DNA of 64,000 bases from Chamaecyparis obtusa (Eukaryota > Streptophyta > Pinopsida > Cupressales > Cupressaceae): assembly GCA_027943335.1 (NCBI GenBank), contig BSBK01001119.1, positions 1,024,501 to 1,088,500 of the forward strand, given 5' to 3'. The notes under the pieces were generated by a model. It worked only from the letters and a program-made list of their open reading frames with translations. It searched no databases and had not been told where the DNA came from. Positions 51,235-63,595 of this stretch are shown one piece after another. The translations under genes and the position numbers were made by a program. How positions within the stretch are numbered: the stretch's first letter is position 1; the number at the start of each line of letters is the position of its first letter.

Positions 51235-51282
51235 TTTTGGTGCTTGCAGGAAGGGTTTCAAGGACCTAAGCTAAAGATCAAG

Positions 51283-54200
51283 ATGTCTTACAAGAGAGAA
51301 ATTCCAAGGCTTAACAGAGATAACTTTTTAGCATGGCAAGGTCTCATGAGACTTCATCTGGCTTCCATTGGTGACTCAGGATACAAATATATTGATCAAG
51401 AATATACAATTCCTACTGGCACATTAACTGTTGAAGACATTGCAGAGAAAAAGAACCATAACACCATGATGATAGACATTGCATCAGCTCTTAGCTATGA
51501 AGAATTTGATGAGATCAAAGACTGCACAACTGCTTATGAAATGTGGAACAAGTTGAAGAAAATTTATGGTGGTGATGACAATGTGAAGAGAGCCAAAGCA
51601 GAAAGCCTAAGAGGACAGTTTGATCAGATGAAGATGAAAGAAGATGAAAACATTGCAAAATATGTTGAAAGAATCAAGGTGAGTGTTAGTGCAATTAGAG
51701 CTTTTGAAGGAAAAATTGATGATGAAACTGTTATAAGTAAGGTTCTTATAACGTTGCTTCCTATCTATGCAATAAGAGTATCTGCTATTCAAGAAAGAAG
51801 ATGTGAACAAAATCACAATATAACTTTGGATGCCTTAGTTGGAAGATTGACAACTTTTGAATTGGATAACTATGACAACTATGTTCCAAATTCTAAAAAT
51901 ATTGAATCAGCATTTGAGGCCAAACTTTCACTTAAGAAGGGCAAGAAAATCTAGTCAAAAAGTGAAGAAGAATTAGAGGAAAGTTCAGATTGTGATCTTG
52001 AAGTTATTGAAGCATTACTTGCAAAGAAATATACTAGAGGCAGAGGTAAATACAAAGGTAAAATTCCTTTAATCTGTTTCTCATGTGAAGAAATTGGTCA
52101 TATTGCAGCTAGGTGCCCAAACAAGCAAAGCAAGGATGAGAAGAAAGGTCACAAGTACAATGGCAAGAAGAATTTCAAGTCATTCAAGGTTAAAGGTAAG
52201 AAAACATGTTATTTGGCTAAGGATTCTGATGATAGTGAAGAAGAAATTGTCTTCATTGCTGTAAAAGATGAATATGATGATGATGAAGATGAGATGGCAC
52301 TTATCTCCCATATAAGCAAAAATGATACATGGATTATAGATAGTGGATGCTCACATCATATGACTGGTGACAGAACAAAGTTTGAACACCTTGAAGACTA
52401 TGATGGTGGTAATGTAAGGTTTGGAAATAATGAACCTTGTTGTATAAAAGGAAGAGGATGAATTTCATTAACCAAAGAACTTGTATGTGATAATGCATAT
52501 TGGGTTGAAGGACTAAAGCATAATCTTCTAAGTGTAGCACAGCTAATCAACATTGGATTCAAGGTTGAATTCATGGATGGAAAAGCAAGACTGCTAGATG
52601 ACAAAGGAAAACTGATTGGTTCAGGCAAACAAACCAAAGGTAACTTGTTTTATCTTGATCTTGGTGAATGCTCATGTTTTATTGCTCAAATTGAAGAAAG
52701 TTGGTTATGGCACAAAAGGTTATGTCATGTAAATTTTGATAATATGGTGAAAATAAGAAAATTCAAGAAAGTAAGAGGTATTCCTACTTTGAAGAAGCCT
52801 GATGTTGGTCTATGCAAGAATTGTCAGATTGGTAAAATGGGAAAGACTAGCTTTAAAAGTAAAAACTATCAGTCTGAAGATATTTTGGATATTGTGCATA
52901 CTGATTTATGTGGACCTATTGGAGTTGAAAGCTATACTGGAGAAATTTTTTTTATTCTCTTTGTTGATGATTACTCTAGAATGATGACTGTTATGTATTT
53001 AAGAGAAAAATCAGAGGCATTTGAGAAATTCAAATGGTATCTGGCAAGAGTAGAAAAGGAAACAGGAAAAAGAATGAAGTGCTTGAGATCAGACAGAGGT
53101 GGTGAATTCATCTCCCATGAATTCAATAATTTTTGCATTGAAAGAATAATCAAAAGATAGGTATCAGCCCCAAGAACTCCTAAGCAGAATGGAATAGCTG
53201 AAAGAAGGAACAGATCTATCATGGATTGTGCAAGGACTCTAATGATTGAAAAGAACATTGCTATGAAATATTGGAAGGAAGCTATTAGCACTGCAGTTCA
53301 TACCTTGAACCGAGTCCAGTTGAGGAAAGACACATTCAAAACTCCTTATGAGTTATGGTATGGCTATAAACCCAATGTAAGTTACCTGAAAGTATTTGGT
53401 AGTAAATGTTACATCTTAAAAGAATCTAGAAAAGGAAAATTTGATGTAAAAAGTGATGAAGGAATATTTTTGGGATATTCTTGCAAAAGTAAAGCATATA
53501 GATGTCTGAATTTGTCTACTCACAAAATCATAGAAAGTGCACATGTGAAAGTTGATGAGTTTGTAGAAAAGACTGAAGAAGAAAGCAAAAAAGAACCAGA
53601 GGATTACAAAAGATTTGTTTACATTGAACCTGATACATTGCCAGACACATTTGTTAATAAGGAAATTGCATCTATCGAGCCCAGTACAGTAACTGAGTCA
53701 CAAGAAGAAATTCAAACCGAGTCACAAGAAATTGAGTCTCAGCCTGAAGCTACCGAGAGAATATCTACCGAGCCCGAGCAAACTGAACTTGAAGATGAAA
53801 TTCAAGAAGATGACAATGTAACTCATTCAAGAAGCAAGGAACCTGTATTGGCCAAGTATGTCAGGAAGCATCATACACCAGATCAGATTATTGGAAACAA
53901 ATCAGATGGTACTATGACAAGAAGTAAACTGAAAGGTACATGTTTACTTGTTGACTTTGAACCTAAAAATGTTAAAAATGCATTGGAAAATGAAAGTTGG
54001 ATTGAGGCTATGAATGAAGAAATAGAACAAATAGAGAAAAATAAGACATGGACTCTTGTACCTAGGCCTAAAGACAAAAATGTAATTGGAACAAAATGGG
54101 TATTCAGGAACAAGCTGAATGAAGATGGTCAAGTATCTAGAAACAAAGCTAGATTAGTGTGTAAAGGGTATTCTCAAGAAGAAGGTATAGATTATGGAGA

Positions 54201-55497
54201 GACTTTTGCTCCTGTTGCAAGATTAGAAGGTGTAAGAACTCTACTTGCATATGCAGCACATAAAGGATTTAAGGTATATCAATTGGATGTAAAATCTGCA
54301 TTTCTCAATGGTATTCTTGATGAAGAAGTCTACATTGAGCAACCTGAAGGTTTTGTTGATCCAGACAAAAGGGATATGGTCTGCAAGTTACAAAAAGCAT
54401 TGTATGGTCTGAAACAAGCCCCTAGAGCATGGTATGAAAGATTACATAACTATCTTATTCAGATTGGTTTCAAAAGAGCTAATGATAACAGTAGTTTATA
54501 CATCAAGGAAGGACCAGATAATAGAATTATTTTGGCAGAAATATTTGTGGATGATACTGTGTTTACAGGTAATGATGATTAGTGCAAAGAATATTTAGAG
54601 CAAATGAACAAAGAATTTGAAATGTCTATGTTTGGTCAAATAAAGTTTTTTGTTGGTCTTCAAATTCAGTAGAGCAAGAATGGTATCTACATTACTCAGT
54701 CTAAATACATCAAGGAAATACTTAAGAAGTTTGGTATGGAAGATGCAAAACTAGTTGGTACCCCCATGTGTACTGGACTGAAGCTTACCAAAAATGATGA
54801 TTCAAAAGAAGTAGATCAGACCTTATACAAATCAATGATTGGAAAATTACAGTATGTAGTTCATACAAGGCCTGATATTGCCTTAGCAGTTGGTATAGTA
54901 GCAAGATTCTTAGCAAAACCAAGAGTAAATCATATGATGGCAATCAAAAGAAACTTGAGATACTTGAAAGGAACTGAAGATTATGGCTTGTGGTATAAAT
55001 TTAGAGGCAATCTAGACTTAAAAGTCTTTACTGATGCTGATTGGGTAGGAAACATTGATGACAAAAAAAGTACAAGTGGTGGAGCATTCTTTCTTGGCAA
55101 GAGGTTGGTATCTTGGACCAGTAAAAAGCAAAATTGTACATCCCAATCCACAACAGAAGCAGAATATGTTGCTGCAACAGTAAACTGCTCTAATATTGTT
55201 TGGTTCAAATAGTTATTGGAAGGCATGAAGGTTGAGATCAAAGAACCAGTTGTTATATTTTGTGATAATACAAGTGCAATAAATATTTCAAAGAATCCAG
55301 TAATGCATTCCAAAACCAAACACATTGCTATAAAATATCACTTTGTCAGAGAATTGGTGTAGGACAAGGAAATCAGATTAGAATATATTCATACAAAAGA
55401 ACAGATTGCAGATATATTCACCAAGCCACTACCTAAGGATGCATTCTTGTATCTAAGAGGTAAGTTAGGGGTCATTCCCCTATCCGAGGCTCACTAA
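51283..55497 (+). pseudogene. Copia gag-pol, single frame with seven in-frame stops
   Basis: The frame runs 1,405 codons from ATG 51283 to TAA 55495 without any frameshift. Domains in order: gag (51283-51954, then CFSCEEIGHIAARC at about 52076), protease (WIIDSGCSHHM at 52330), integrase (WHKRLCH, CKNC, DLCGP, VDDYSR, DRGGEF), reverse transcriptase ([17 protein letters not shown]) and RNase H (DADWVG, STTEAEYVA, KEQIADIFTKPLP). Stops fall at 51952, 52459, 53158, 54580, 54670, 55210 and 55360. Four stand where Gln is expected (for example before SKNGIY and before LLEGMK), and others are compatible with CAG or CGA. The upstream TTG at 51244 is in frame but is not a normal plant start. Confidence 0.93.
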
Positions 55498-55548
55498 ATG
55501 AAGTTTTAGTAATGCATCAACCAGAGCATATTAAAGATTAGTCAGTTG

Positions 55549-55575
55549 TGTTAAGAGATAGCTTCATTCGTATTG

Positions 55576-55661
<86 letters not shown>

Positions 55662-55972
55662 TACAATGTTAATAATGAAGAGTTGTGATATTTATATTAT
55701 ATTATTATCATTATTATATTATTAATGTAGTAATGATAATATTATAATGCAATGATATATATTATATTGTTGTCATTATTATAGTAGACAATTATGGTTA
55801 TTACCATAATTGTCATATTATATTATTATATGGTCATGACTCTTAAAAAATGTGACTATTCAAAAGATATAAATATATATCAATGGCTGGTGAAAAGATC
55901 AATCACAATGGTAATCTATTTCACTACAGCACTCACATATAATCTCTATAGGATGATCTGATTTTCACAACA
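55549..55972 (+). repeat. 5' LTR of the non-autonomous element
   Basis: TGTTAAGAGATAGC to TTTTCACAACA, 424 bp. It contains (TA)41 at 55577-55658 and a perfect 12-bp inverted repeat with a 4-base loop at 55787-55814. Confidence 0.95.
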
Positions 55973-55985
55973 TGGTATCAGAGCC
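55973..55985 (+). promoter_or_regulatory. Primer-binding site of the non-autonomous element
   Basis: TGGTATCAGAGCC, directly after the 5' LTR; initiator tRNA-Met type, intact. Confidence 0.92.
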
Positions 55986-58440
55986 TAACCTATAAGAGAC
56001 AAAGATATTTATGCCTCCATGCTTGTTTCGGTGTGAAAGAAATAATGGAGATTTTTCTACTATTTTGTTTAACATCTGGGCAAAGTTCATCATGCTTCCT
56101 GCTGAGGACAGGTCACCTTGTACTAGTAATCCTATTAATGTATAGGTTGCGGATGAGTTTATAGAATCAGTATACTTCAAAAAGAAGAACGCACTGGAGA
56201 GGTCATCAATGATAGATACGAAGATAAATATACCATGCGAGAGCAACATAGTGTATACTCCAAACGTCCCAGTGGAAGAAAGAAATACGAATAAACTTAC
56301 GCTTGAAACATTATTGTTCTATTTGATAACGTCAGAAGGAGTCGGAGACAATAAACATGCTTAATACATGGTCGATCCACCAACATTGATAGAATTCACT
56401 AAGAAGCAATGAGTGGAATTAACAGATAGACAAAGATATCTGAAGTCAATATACGCCAGGAGCAGAGAGAAAAGAAAAGGAAGTCATTGCACACCTGGCC
56501 GATGATGACATCAACAAGGAAATACACCGGTTAGAGGAGAATAGTTGATATATACGAAGGCATAAACATATGACATGCAAAATGAATGGAAAACATATAT
56601 GGGAGAACAGAGGCAATACAAACAACACATACGACATTCAAGGACAGGAATTACAATTGTTTCAAGATTGGAATATAATAAGATAAATCTACCTACTGAG
56701 AGGTTTATACTAGAATCTCCTGAAACATGTCTTTGCTTCATGAATTCATTTGCTATCACAAGTATGATGAGTTCAAACTGACAGTGTTGAAGAATTCCAA
56801 TAACTTCAATAAAAATTTTGTCTGGTAAGCTGCGCTGATTATAACAATGTTGGGACTATGTTCTGAAGTTGCAAGGTGCTCCTTTATTGATAGATTCAGA
56901 AAAACAATTACGTTTCTTTCGCATGGAAGGAGATGAATTAATATTTGTAAGGCTTTGTATTTATTGGGCTTAAGTCAATAAACATTGTCGGCAGTAAATG
57001 ATAAAGTTAATTTTGTTTTGTGCTACCTGCCTGAGTGTTAGCCCAATAAGTGCCACGTATTCAAACTAAAATTTTGTGTGGACATGAGAAAAAGACAGGT
57101 ATCTAGATTCTAAACCGACGTCGGTTCTTTATAATATAAGTTAAAAATTTGAAAAATACCGATATCATTTCATTATGTCAAAATGCCTCTATGTAAACAA
57201 ATATGTTTTGTTTAAAAGAGTTCGGTGGTTAGTTGGAAAGCCACGTCAACAAATTTTTTTAGTTGGAAGTAGTTTGAAGGTACCGATACTTATATATACA
57301 CATTGCTCCTTTTTGAGACAGATAGAACGATGATGCTTGATAACATATAAGATATGTGTTATCTCTGAAACTTTGAAAGATAGATTTGAGTATGTGAGAG
57401 GTATTGAAATGTAAAGAGAAATTAACCAAGTCTGGAGTAATGACATATATATAATTGCAGATTAGATATGTGTGTTTTTTGGAAGAGATTGACATTGGAC
57501 AGAGGCTTATGAAGTGTTAACAAATGTGATAAACATATGTGTTTATGAAGGAAGAGTATATCGTTAGCCGTTGAACAGAAATTGAGAAATATATGAAGAA
57601 ACTACAGAGAATGATTCTCAGATTTTCAGGTATTATATTCTCATTTAATGTTCTCATTTAGGTTTTTCTTATTTTTTAATGATTGGAAAGATGTAGGTTG
57701 GAAGGGATATATGATTATATCCCTCCATCATCCAAAAGGGTGCAACTCTTTAATCTAATAAGATATAAGAGGCACATCAAAAATCATTCATTAGGATCAT
57801 TGCGGGATATTTCTCTTATTTATTCTTTACGGATCTGCTATGAGAGCAATTTGCCTTCGGCATTTGGTGCTAGTGCTTATTTGCATATTTGAGACAACAC
57901 AGTTGATTCCATAACATTATATTATGGATTGAAGTGATAAATCTGGATGCTCCAATATTTATACTAAAGTATAGCAAAGACTTTCATTGAACTCCATCAC
58001 AGATCGTAATTCTAGACAACTAATTATGATACTAGTGTTGAGTATATATATACTAAGGGTAATCAGTGATAAAGCATATCAACCAACATACAATCTTGCA
58101 AGAATAATTAGGTTATAAGCCTAATATTAATTGGGAAGAAGTTTTGTCACAATTGAATTTAGAGAAATCAGTCCCAGAATCTCCTAAGTAAGATGTGATT
58201 AGTAAAGAAGAAAATTAGCATACAGATCAGAATGAAACCGATATGTTATGAAGAAGGATGATGGGTACGAGTATCATATTAATGGGCTCACCTTACGAAA
58301 GGAAACACTTGAAATTTTATAAAAGATAAGTAATTCATGTTTTATTTGAATTTGCAGTTTGTAATTCATTAAATAATAAATGTTGTATGCTTCTATCATT
58401 TTTATGCTTGAGATAGTTTAGCCTTATGAACTATTCGTAG
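55986..58440 (+). other. Interior of the non-autonomous element, no gene
   Basis: No frame is open beyond about 100 codons and no retroelement motif is visible. It is probably sequence that replaced gag-pol, or gag-pol decayed past recognition. Confidence 0.6.
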
Positions 58441-59863
58441 TCTATCTCTGACATATTTTTCAGGATGAAAACATGTGAATTCCAGATTCAGAGGGAGACT
58501 GACATCTTCAGGAAGGTCAAGAATTTGATGAGTTTGAGCTTCAAAGGGAACATATGATTCAGTCAACTTACTCGATTATATTGATTGAGAGGGAGATCAC
58601 TGCTAAAACAAATCTGAGATTATAGTAGTGGGAACTTGTGGATAGAATCACCGATGAGATGCACGTGGATAGAATACTAGAGGTCTTTATTATCTTCCCT
58701 CAAGTCCAAGAGGGAGTGTTAATATTGTGGCCTTGGAAAAGATCAAAATGCGTCTTATGTTAGCCGATGTAACCTTATGACTATTCAGATTATTTGTATT
58801 GGTTCTCTCAGGAAGGAAAGTATGAAATGACAATTATGGTTATGTGAGAAGGTTATATGTATTGGTTATGTATTGGTTCTCTTGATTCAGAGGGAGTAGA
58901 CCATGTTTTGTTGGGTCTCTAGTAATCAAGAAAGTATAGCAGACAATTATGGCTATGTGAGAAGGTTATATGTTAGAAAAAGAGAAGCTAGAAGATCAAA
59001 TTAAGTTGGCACCCCAGGATCTTGGTCATACAAATTCAGAGGGAGTATAACTTGTCAAGATGGTGTATACTTTGTAATCTCAGACTATGAGATTGTGAAA
59101 ACAAATGTAATTCAGTGGAGGTACATCCTCACAAAAGAACAAACAACCGATACTCTTACCAAGCGTCTTGCTAGAAAGAAGATTGTGTACCTTCAGATAA
59201 CCTTGGTATGTTGAGGAATAAAAGCCTTATTAGGTGAAAAGAAGGTATCCTGAATGCTATGTTATTACTTGTTTAGACAACATTAAGTTGTTGGTTTCAA
59301 ACTGTCATGATGTATTCCAGACTGTATTATGTTCATGGCTAGACAACATTGAGTTGTTGGTTTTAAATTGCCATGACTGAGAGTTTGTCTTGAATTTTTT
59401 TAAATAATTCCTGTCTTTGATAGACAATTCTAAGGTGGAAGTCTTGATTTCCACTCTCTGGATGAACCAGAGTGAATCCATCCCTTGAGAAGAGTCAAGG
59501 TGACTTTATGGGTTTTTTATTCATGAATAAATGTAAAAATATATATTGCAATATTGTGTGAAAATGATCATTTTTGTGTGGGTTAATATTTCAAGGTGAC
59601 GATCTTGTAAATAGTTAACCAAGTGTCAAGATAGACTACTTAATTGTGTGTCCTGACTGTGCGGAGATCTTGACTCTTGTTATTACTGGATGTGTAATAA
59701 CGAAACCATATCATGATAGACTACTTAATTATGTGTCCCGACTATGCGGAGATCATGATATTCAAGTCTATTTTCATGACGAGACTACATTAACTTGTGT
59801 GTCCCGAAGTGGCGGATGTCATGATAGACTTTTGGTATTTAATACTCACTCGCTAAGAGAGAG
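58441..59863 (+). repeat. Mosaic of short duplications and purine tracts before the 3' LTR
   Basis: Five AGAGGGAG motifs (58489, 58587, 58708, 58888, 59037) precede the terminal GAGAGAGAG at 59855-59863. Duplicated phrases include GACAATTATGG(T/C)TATGTGAG with GGTTATATG (58829 and 58940), TAGACAACATTRAGTTGTTGG (about 59274 and 59341), and three GTGTCCYGA...GCGGA units (59650-59820). Confidence 0.75.
59080..59213 (+). pseudogene. Copia pol tail (RNase H C-terminus)
   Basis: The frame containing 59110 reads YILTKEQTTDTLTKRLARKK, matching the end of copia polyproteins (YIPTKEQ.ADI.TKPL). It is the only recognisable coding remnant of the element and shows copia ancestry. Confidence 0.75.
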
Positions 59864-60317
<454 letters not shown>

Positions 60318-60615
60318 AGTTGATGCAGCTTAGTCAAGGAATCATTGCATATGAATCAGTACTCAAGGTACATTGCTATTCACCTGGTATGTGTTGTCTT
60401 TGGCATGTGTTGTCAAAAAGGGAGAGTTTGCTGTCATATTTCAAGAAATTTCTTTAGATTTATAAGAGGGAGAGTTTTTCAGTTAGAAAGTGAAGTTTGC
60501 TGACAGAGGGAGTTCTCATAGTTGAGAATCAGAATGAAGCTAAAGATATGCTCCTTACTCTATGTTTTCTATGAAATTTCATTGTGCTATGACATGTTGT
60601 GTTGCCATCAATGCC

Positions 60616-60627
60616 AAAGAGGGAGAT
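60616..60627 (+). promoter_or_regulatory. Polypurine tract of the copia element
   Basis: AAAGAGGGAGAT directly before the 3' LTR start. Similar motifs stand at 60415-60426, 60464-60474 and 60504-60512, all within 210 bp upstream. Confidence 0.85.
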
Positions 60628-61786
60628 TGTTGGATTAATTGTGTGTTGTCTTTGATGTCACACAAATGTCATATTATTTATCAAGCTCAGTTGGTCAGCA
60701 AAGCAGTTCCCAGTATTTATCGAGCTCAATCGGTCAGCAGGTAGTTTTCAATGTCTACCGAGATATCTCAGGTGTCAAAGAAAAGTATGGCAGAAAATAG
60801 TGTTAACCAAGCTTCCACAGTTAACGAAGGAAAGTTAGTGTTTACCGAGTTCACTCGGTCTCTAAAGGATGTTGCAGAATTTGCAGTGCTTACCGAGTTC
60901 TCTCGGTCACCAAAGAAAATCTTTTCGGATTAGTGTTTACCGAGCAAGGTCGACCCAGTAAAGGATTTTGTTAATTTGAGAATAAAGTTTGATTATTCTA
61001 GCCAACTATTGTAATGATTAGTAATGTTATTAGTCCCGACTTGACAATCTGAATGGACAATCCGAATGGTATATATAGAAGGTCAATTTGTGAATTAAAA
61101 GTGTGGAAGTGAAAAAGAAGGAAAGTGTGAGCGAATTTTGAAGGATGATTAGATATCCTTGAGGAGCAATAGAGATATATTTTGATTAGGAAGGATCTAG
61201 TGAAGCAGAACAGAGATCTGTATTCAGCAATTCAGTTGCATCATTATTCAGGTCATTTCATTATTACTTTCTTACCATTGTAGTAGTGATTTCAAAATCT
61301 CCTAACCGAGTTGGTTTAACAACCATTTTGTAAATCCTCTAACAAGGTGACAGTTCTATTGAATTATTTCAAGACCTCTTACAAGGCCACTCCTAACAGG
61401 GTGATTAAATGCTCTAACAAGTTCACACCTAACAGTGTGTTTTGTAACCTTTTACTGGGTTGGCTCCTAACAGGGCATCACTTCAAAAGAGTGAAAAATA
61501 GTAACTAGTTACATTGGTGGTTTTTCCCATATTGGGTTTCCACGTTAAATCTGGTGTCTCTTGTGTTCATGTTATTTTCTTTATTCATGTATGTTAATCA
61601 CTGATGAATGCTTAAGAATAGTTATAATTAATACTCACTGCAATAATCAAGTTTCAACATTTCTCTGTATGTTTTCCGAATAACAACAACAAATGATTTA
61701 ATAAGACATCTAAGGGATCTGTGGAAAGAAAATTTATGGTTAACTGATTCACCCCCCTCTCAGTTACTACATCTATATTTCCAAAA
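60628..61786 (+). repeat. 3' LTR of the copia element
   Basis: Begins TGTTGGATTAATTG. The terminal CA has become AA (TTCCAAAA), followed by the AAATA target copy. It carries the same repeat units and TATA box as the 5' LTR. Confidence 0.93.
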
Positions 61787-61791
61787 AAATA

Positions 61792-62317
61792 TCTTGGGGC
61801 CTTTGATGATGAATGCATTTTGAGAATTAGGAATCCTCCTAGAGGTTCAGCTGTATGGAATTTTATTTTAGACTACAGGAAGGTCATTAATGAGCACACT
61901 TCTTGGAACATAGGGAATGGTAGGAAGGCCCTGTTTTGGGTGGACTCTTGGAATAATTATCCCCTGGTGACCAGTGATGCTAAGTTTGTTGAGCTCAGTA
62001 AATTGATGGTGGATTTGTGGGGAGATAAGGTTGCTGATTATATTGAATGCAAGGACTCTGGTTGTGGTCGGGTGTGGGTGTGGAAAAGTTTGGATAATCT
62101 CCTTCTCACAAATGATCATAAACATTTGATGGTGGAGGTATTCCAATCTAGAAAGGTTTTTCTATCTACGGTGGAGGATAGATTGGTTTGGAGTGCTTCT
62201 TCTTCAGGTTCTTATTTAGTGAAAGTTTGTTATAAGGCTTTGGATCGTCAGGAGGAAATGAAGGGATGGCCTGCTAGTCTTTGTTGGAATCAGGCTTGTT
62301 TACCCACTAATACATTT
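61792..62317 (+). pseudogene. LINE 2 ORF2, second part
   Basis: Continues directly from 50060 once one AAATA copy and the copia element are removed. It reads RIRNPPRGSAVWNFI, GNGRKALFWVDSWN and SSGSYLVKVCYKAL, matching LINE 1 at 12000-11520. It stays open until CLP, where family similarity stops near 62305. Confidence 0.85.
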
Positions 62318-62420
62318 GGGGTGAAATTGCGACGGTAATTTGTGACGACAGGAAAATGTCATGCGGTTTTGGCTTTTTTTTTTTCAAATATAGCCCGACA
62401 CCGTCGCAATTTGCGACGAC
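62318..62420. mobile_element. Small inverted-repeat insertion (MITE-like)
   Basis: About 103 bp with AAATTGCGACGGT near the left end and ACCGTCGCAATTT near the right end, flanked by AATACATTTGG at 62309-62319 and 62421-62431. A flanking repeat of 9-11 bp would suit the Mutator group. The outermost bases match poorly, so ends and class are uncertain. Confidence 0.5.
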
Positions 62421-62431
62421 AATACATTTGG

Positions 62432-63345
62432 CAACATCACCATTGTGACATTGTCGGGATATAAGGACAAAAAAAAAAGGAACGTTGTCATTTGTGTTTT
62501 CAACAGCACCGTAACCCTCTGCGAAATCACATCAGGATATAAGGGCAAAAAAAACAAGAACGTTGTCATTTGTGTTTTCAACAGCGCCGTAACCCTCCGC
62601 GAAATCACATCGGGATATAAGGGCAAAAAAACAAGAACGTTGTCATTTGTGTTTTCAACAGCGCCGTAACCCTCCGCGAAATCACAGCTACAATTTCTGA
62701 GTATGTTGGGTTTATTTTTCTTTTGTCATTATTATGTAATCTGGTATTCAGCTGTTAGAGAGCTAAAATACCTAGAAATGAGGACATATCTATGTTGAAT
62801 TTATTGTTAGCGGCTTTGGTTATTTAGAAGTTTAATTTTATTTGTTCATCTTTCAAGCACAAATGTTTTGTGGACCGTAACGTCTTCATTGTTTCGGGTA
62901 TGTAGTGAAACAGCCCTAACTTGCAATTGCGATGTTGTCGGGATATAAGGGCAAAAAAAAAAAGGAACGTTATCATTTGTGTTTTCAACAGCACCGTAAC
63001 CCTCCGCGAAATCACATCGGGATATAAGGGCAAAAAAAACAAGAACGTTGTCATTTGTGTTTTCAACAGCGCCGAGAGAGATTCCCTCCGCGAAATCACA
63101 GCTACAATTTCTGAGTACATTGGGTTTATTTTTCTTTTGTCATTATTATGTAATCTGGTATTCAGCTGTTAGAGAGCTAAAATACCCAGAAATGAGGACA
63201 TATCTGTGTTGAATTTATTGTTAGCGGCTTTGGTTATTTAGAAGTTTAATTTTATTTGTTCATCTTTCAAGCACGAATGTTTTGTGGACTGTAATGTCTT
63301 CATTGTTTCGGGTATGCAATGAAACAGCCCTAACTTGCGACTACC
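62432..63345. repeat. 78-bp tandem repeats within a higher-order duplication
   Basis: The unit begins GGATATAAGG and includes AACGTTGTCATTTGTGTTTT and the phrase CCGTAACCCTCCGCGAAATC. Starts are at 62457, 62535 and 62613 (period 78), then 62941 and 63020 (period 79). Each block is followed by the same spacer of about 245 bp (CAGCTACAATTTCTGAG...), so the pair forms a larger duplication. The first three units are open in one frame because 78 divides by three. The second block shifts frame, so coding is unlikely. Confidence 0.85.
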
Positions 63346-63355
63346 TTCATGGTAC

Positions 63356-63595
63356 TTGTGTACATTATCATGTTGTCTTTACAGTGATTGTCCTCATTCA
63401 AGTGGCAATTACACAAGGGACAGTCACTGTGAGATGTCCTCATTTGTGACAAGGACAGTCACACTTAGGACATCTCATAGTGATATTCCCTTGTGTAATT
63501 TCCACTTGAATGTATTGCTATTGAACCACATTAATGCTTTTCTTCTTCAACAAATGAGGATAGTCACTGTAAAGACAACATGATAATGTACACAA
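63356..63595. mobile_element. Foldback element, 240 bp
   Basis: Outer arms 63356-63398 and 63553-63595 pair at 41 of 43 bases. Inner arms 63399-63440 and 63467-63508 pair almost as well around a 26-base loop. An unpaired block of about 44 bases (63509-63552) sits on the right side. This fits a foldback MITE or an inverted duplication, and a transcript would form a long hairpin. Confidence 0.85.

Noticed and set aside
55984..56781. Possible decayed long protein in one plus-strand frame of the young element
   Set aside because: About nine stops in 260 codons is near the chance expectation, the minus strand is equally open, and no motif is visible.
57683..57892. 69-codon plus-strand frame in the young element
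   Set aside because: No known motif and no continuation; within chance length for 3.9 kb of this composition.
62445..62669. Small protein with 26-residue repeats
   Set aside because: The open frame follows from a 78-bp period. The second block has a 79-bp period, and no start context, splice site or homology supports translation.
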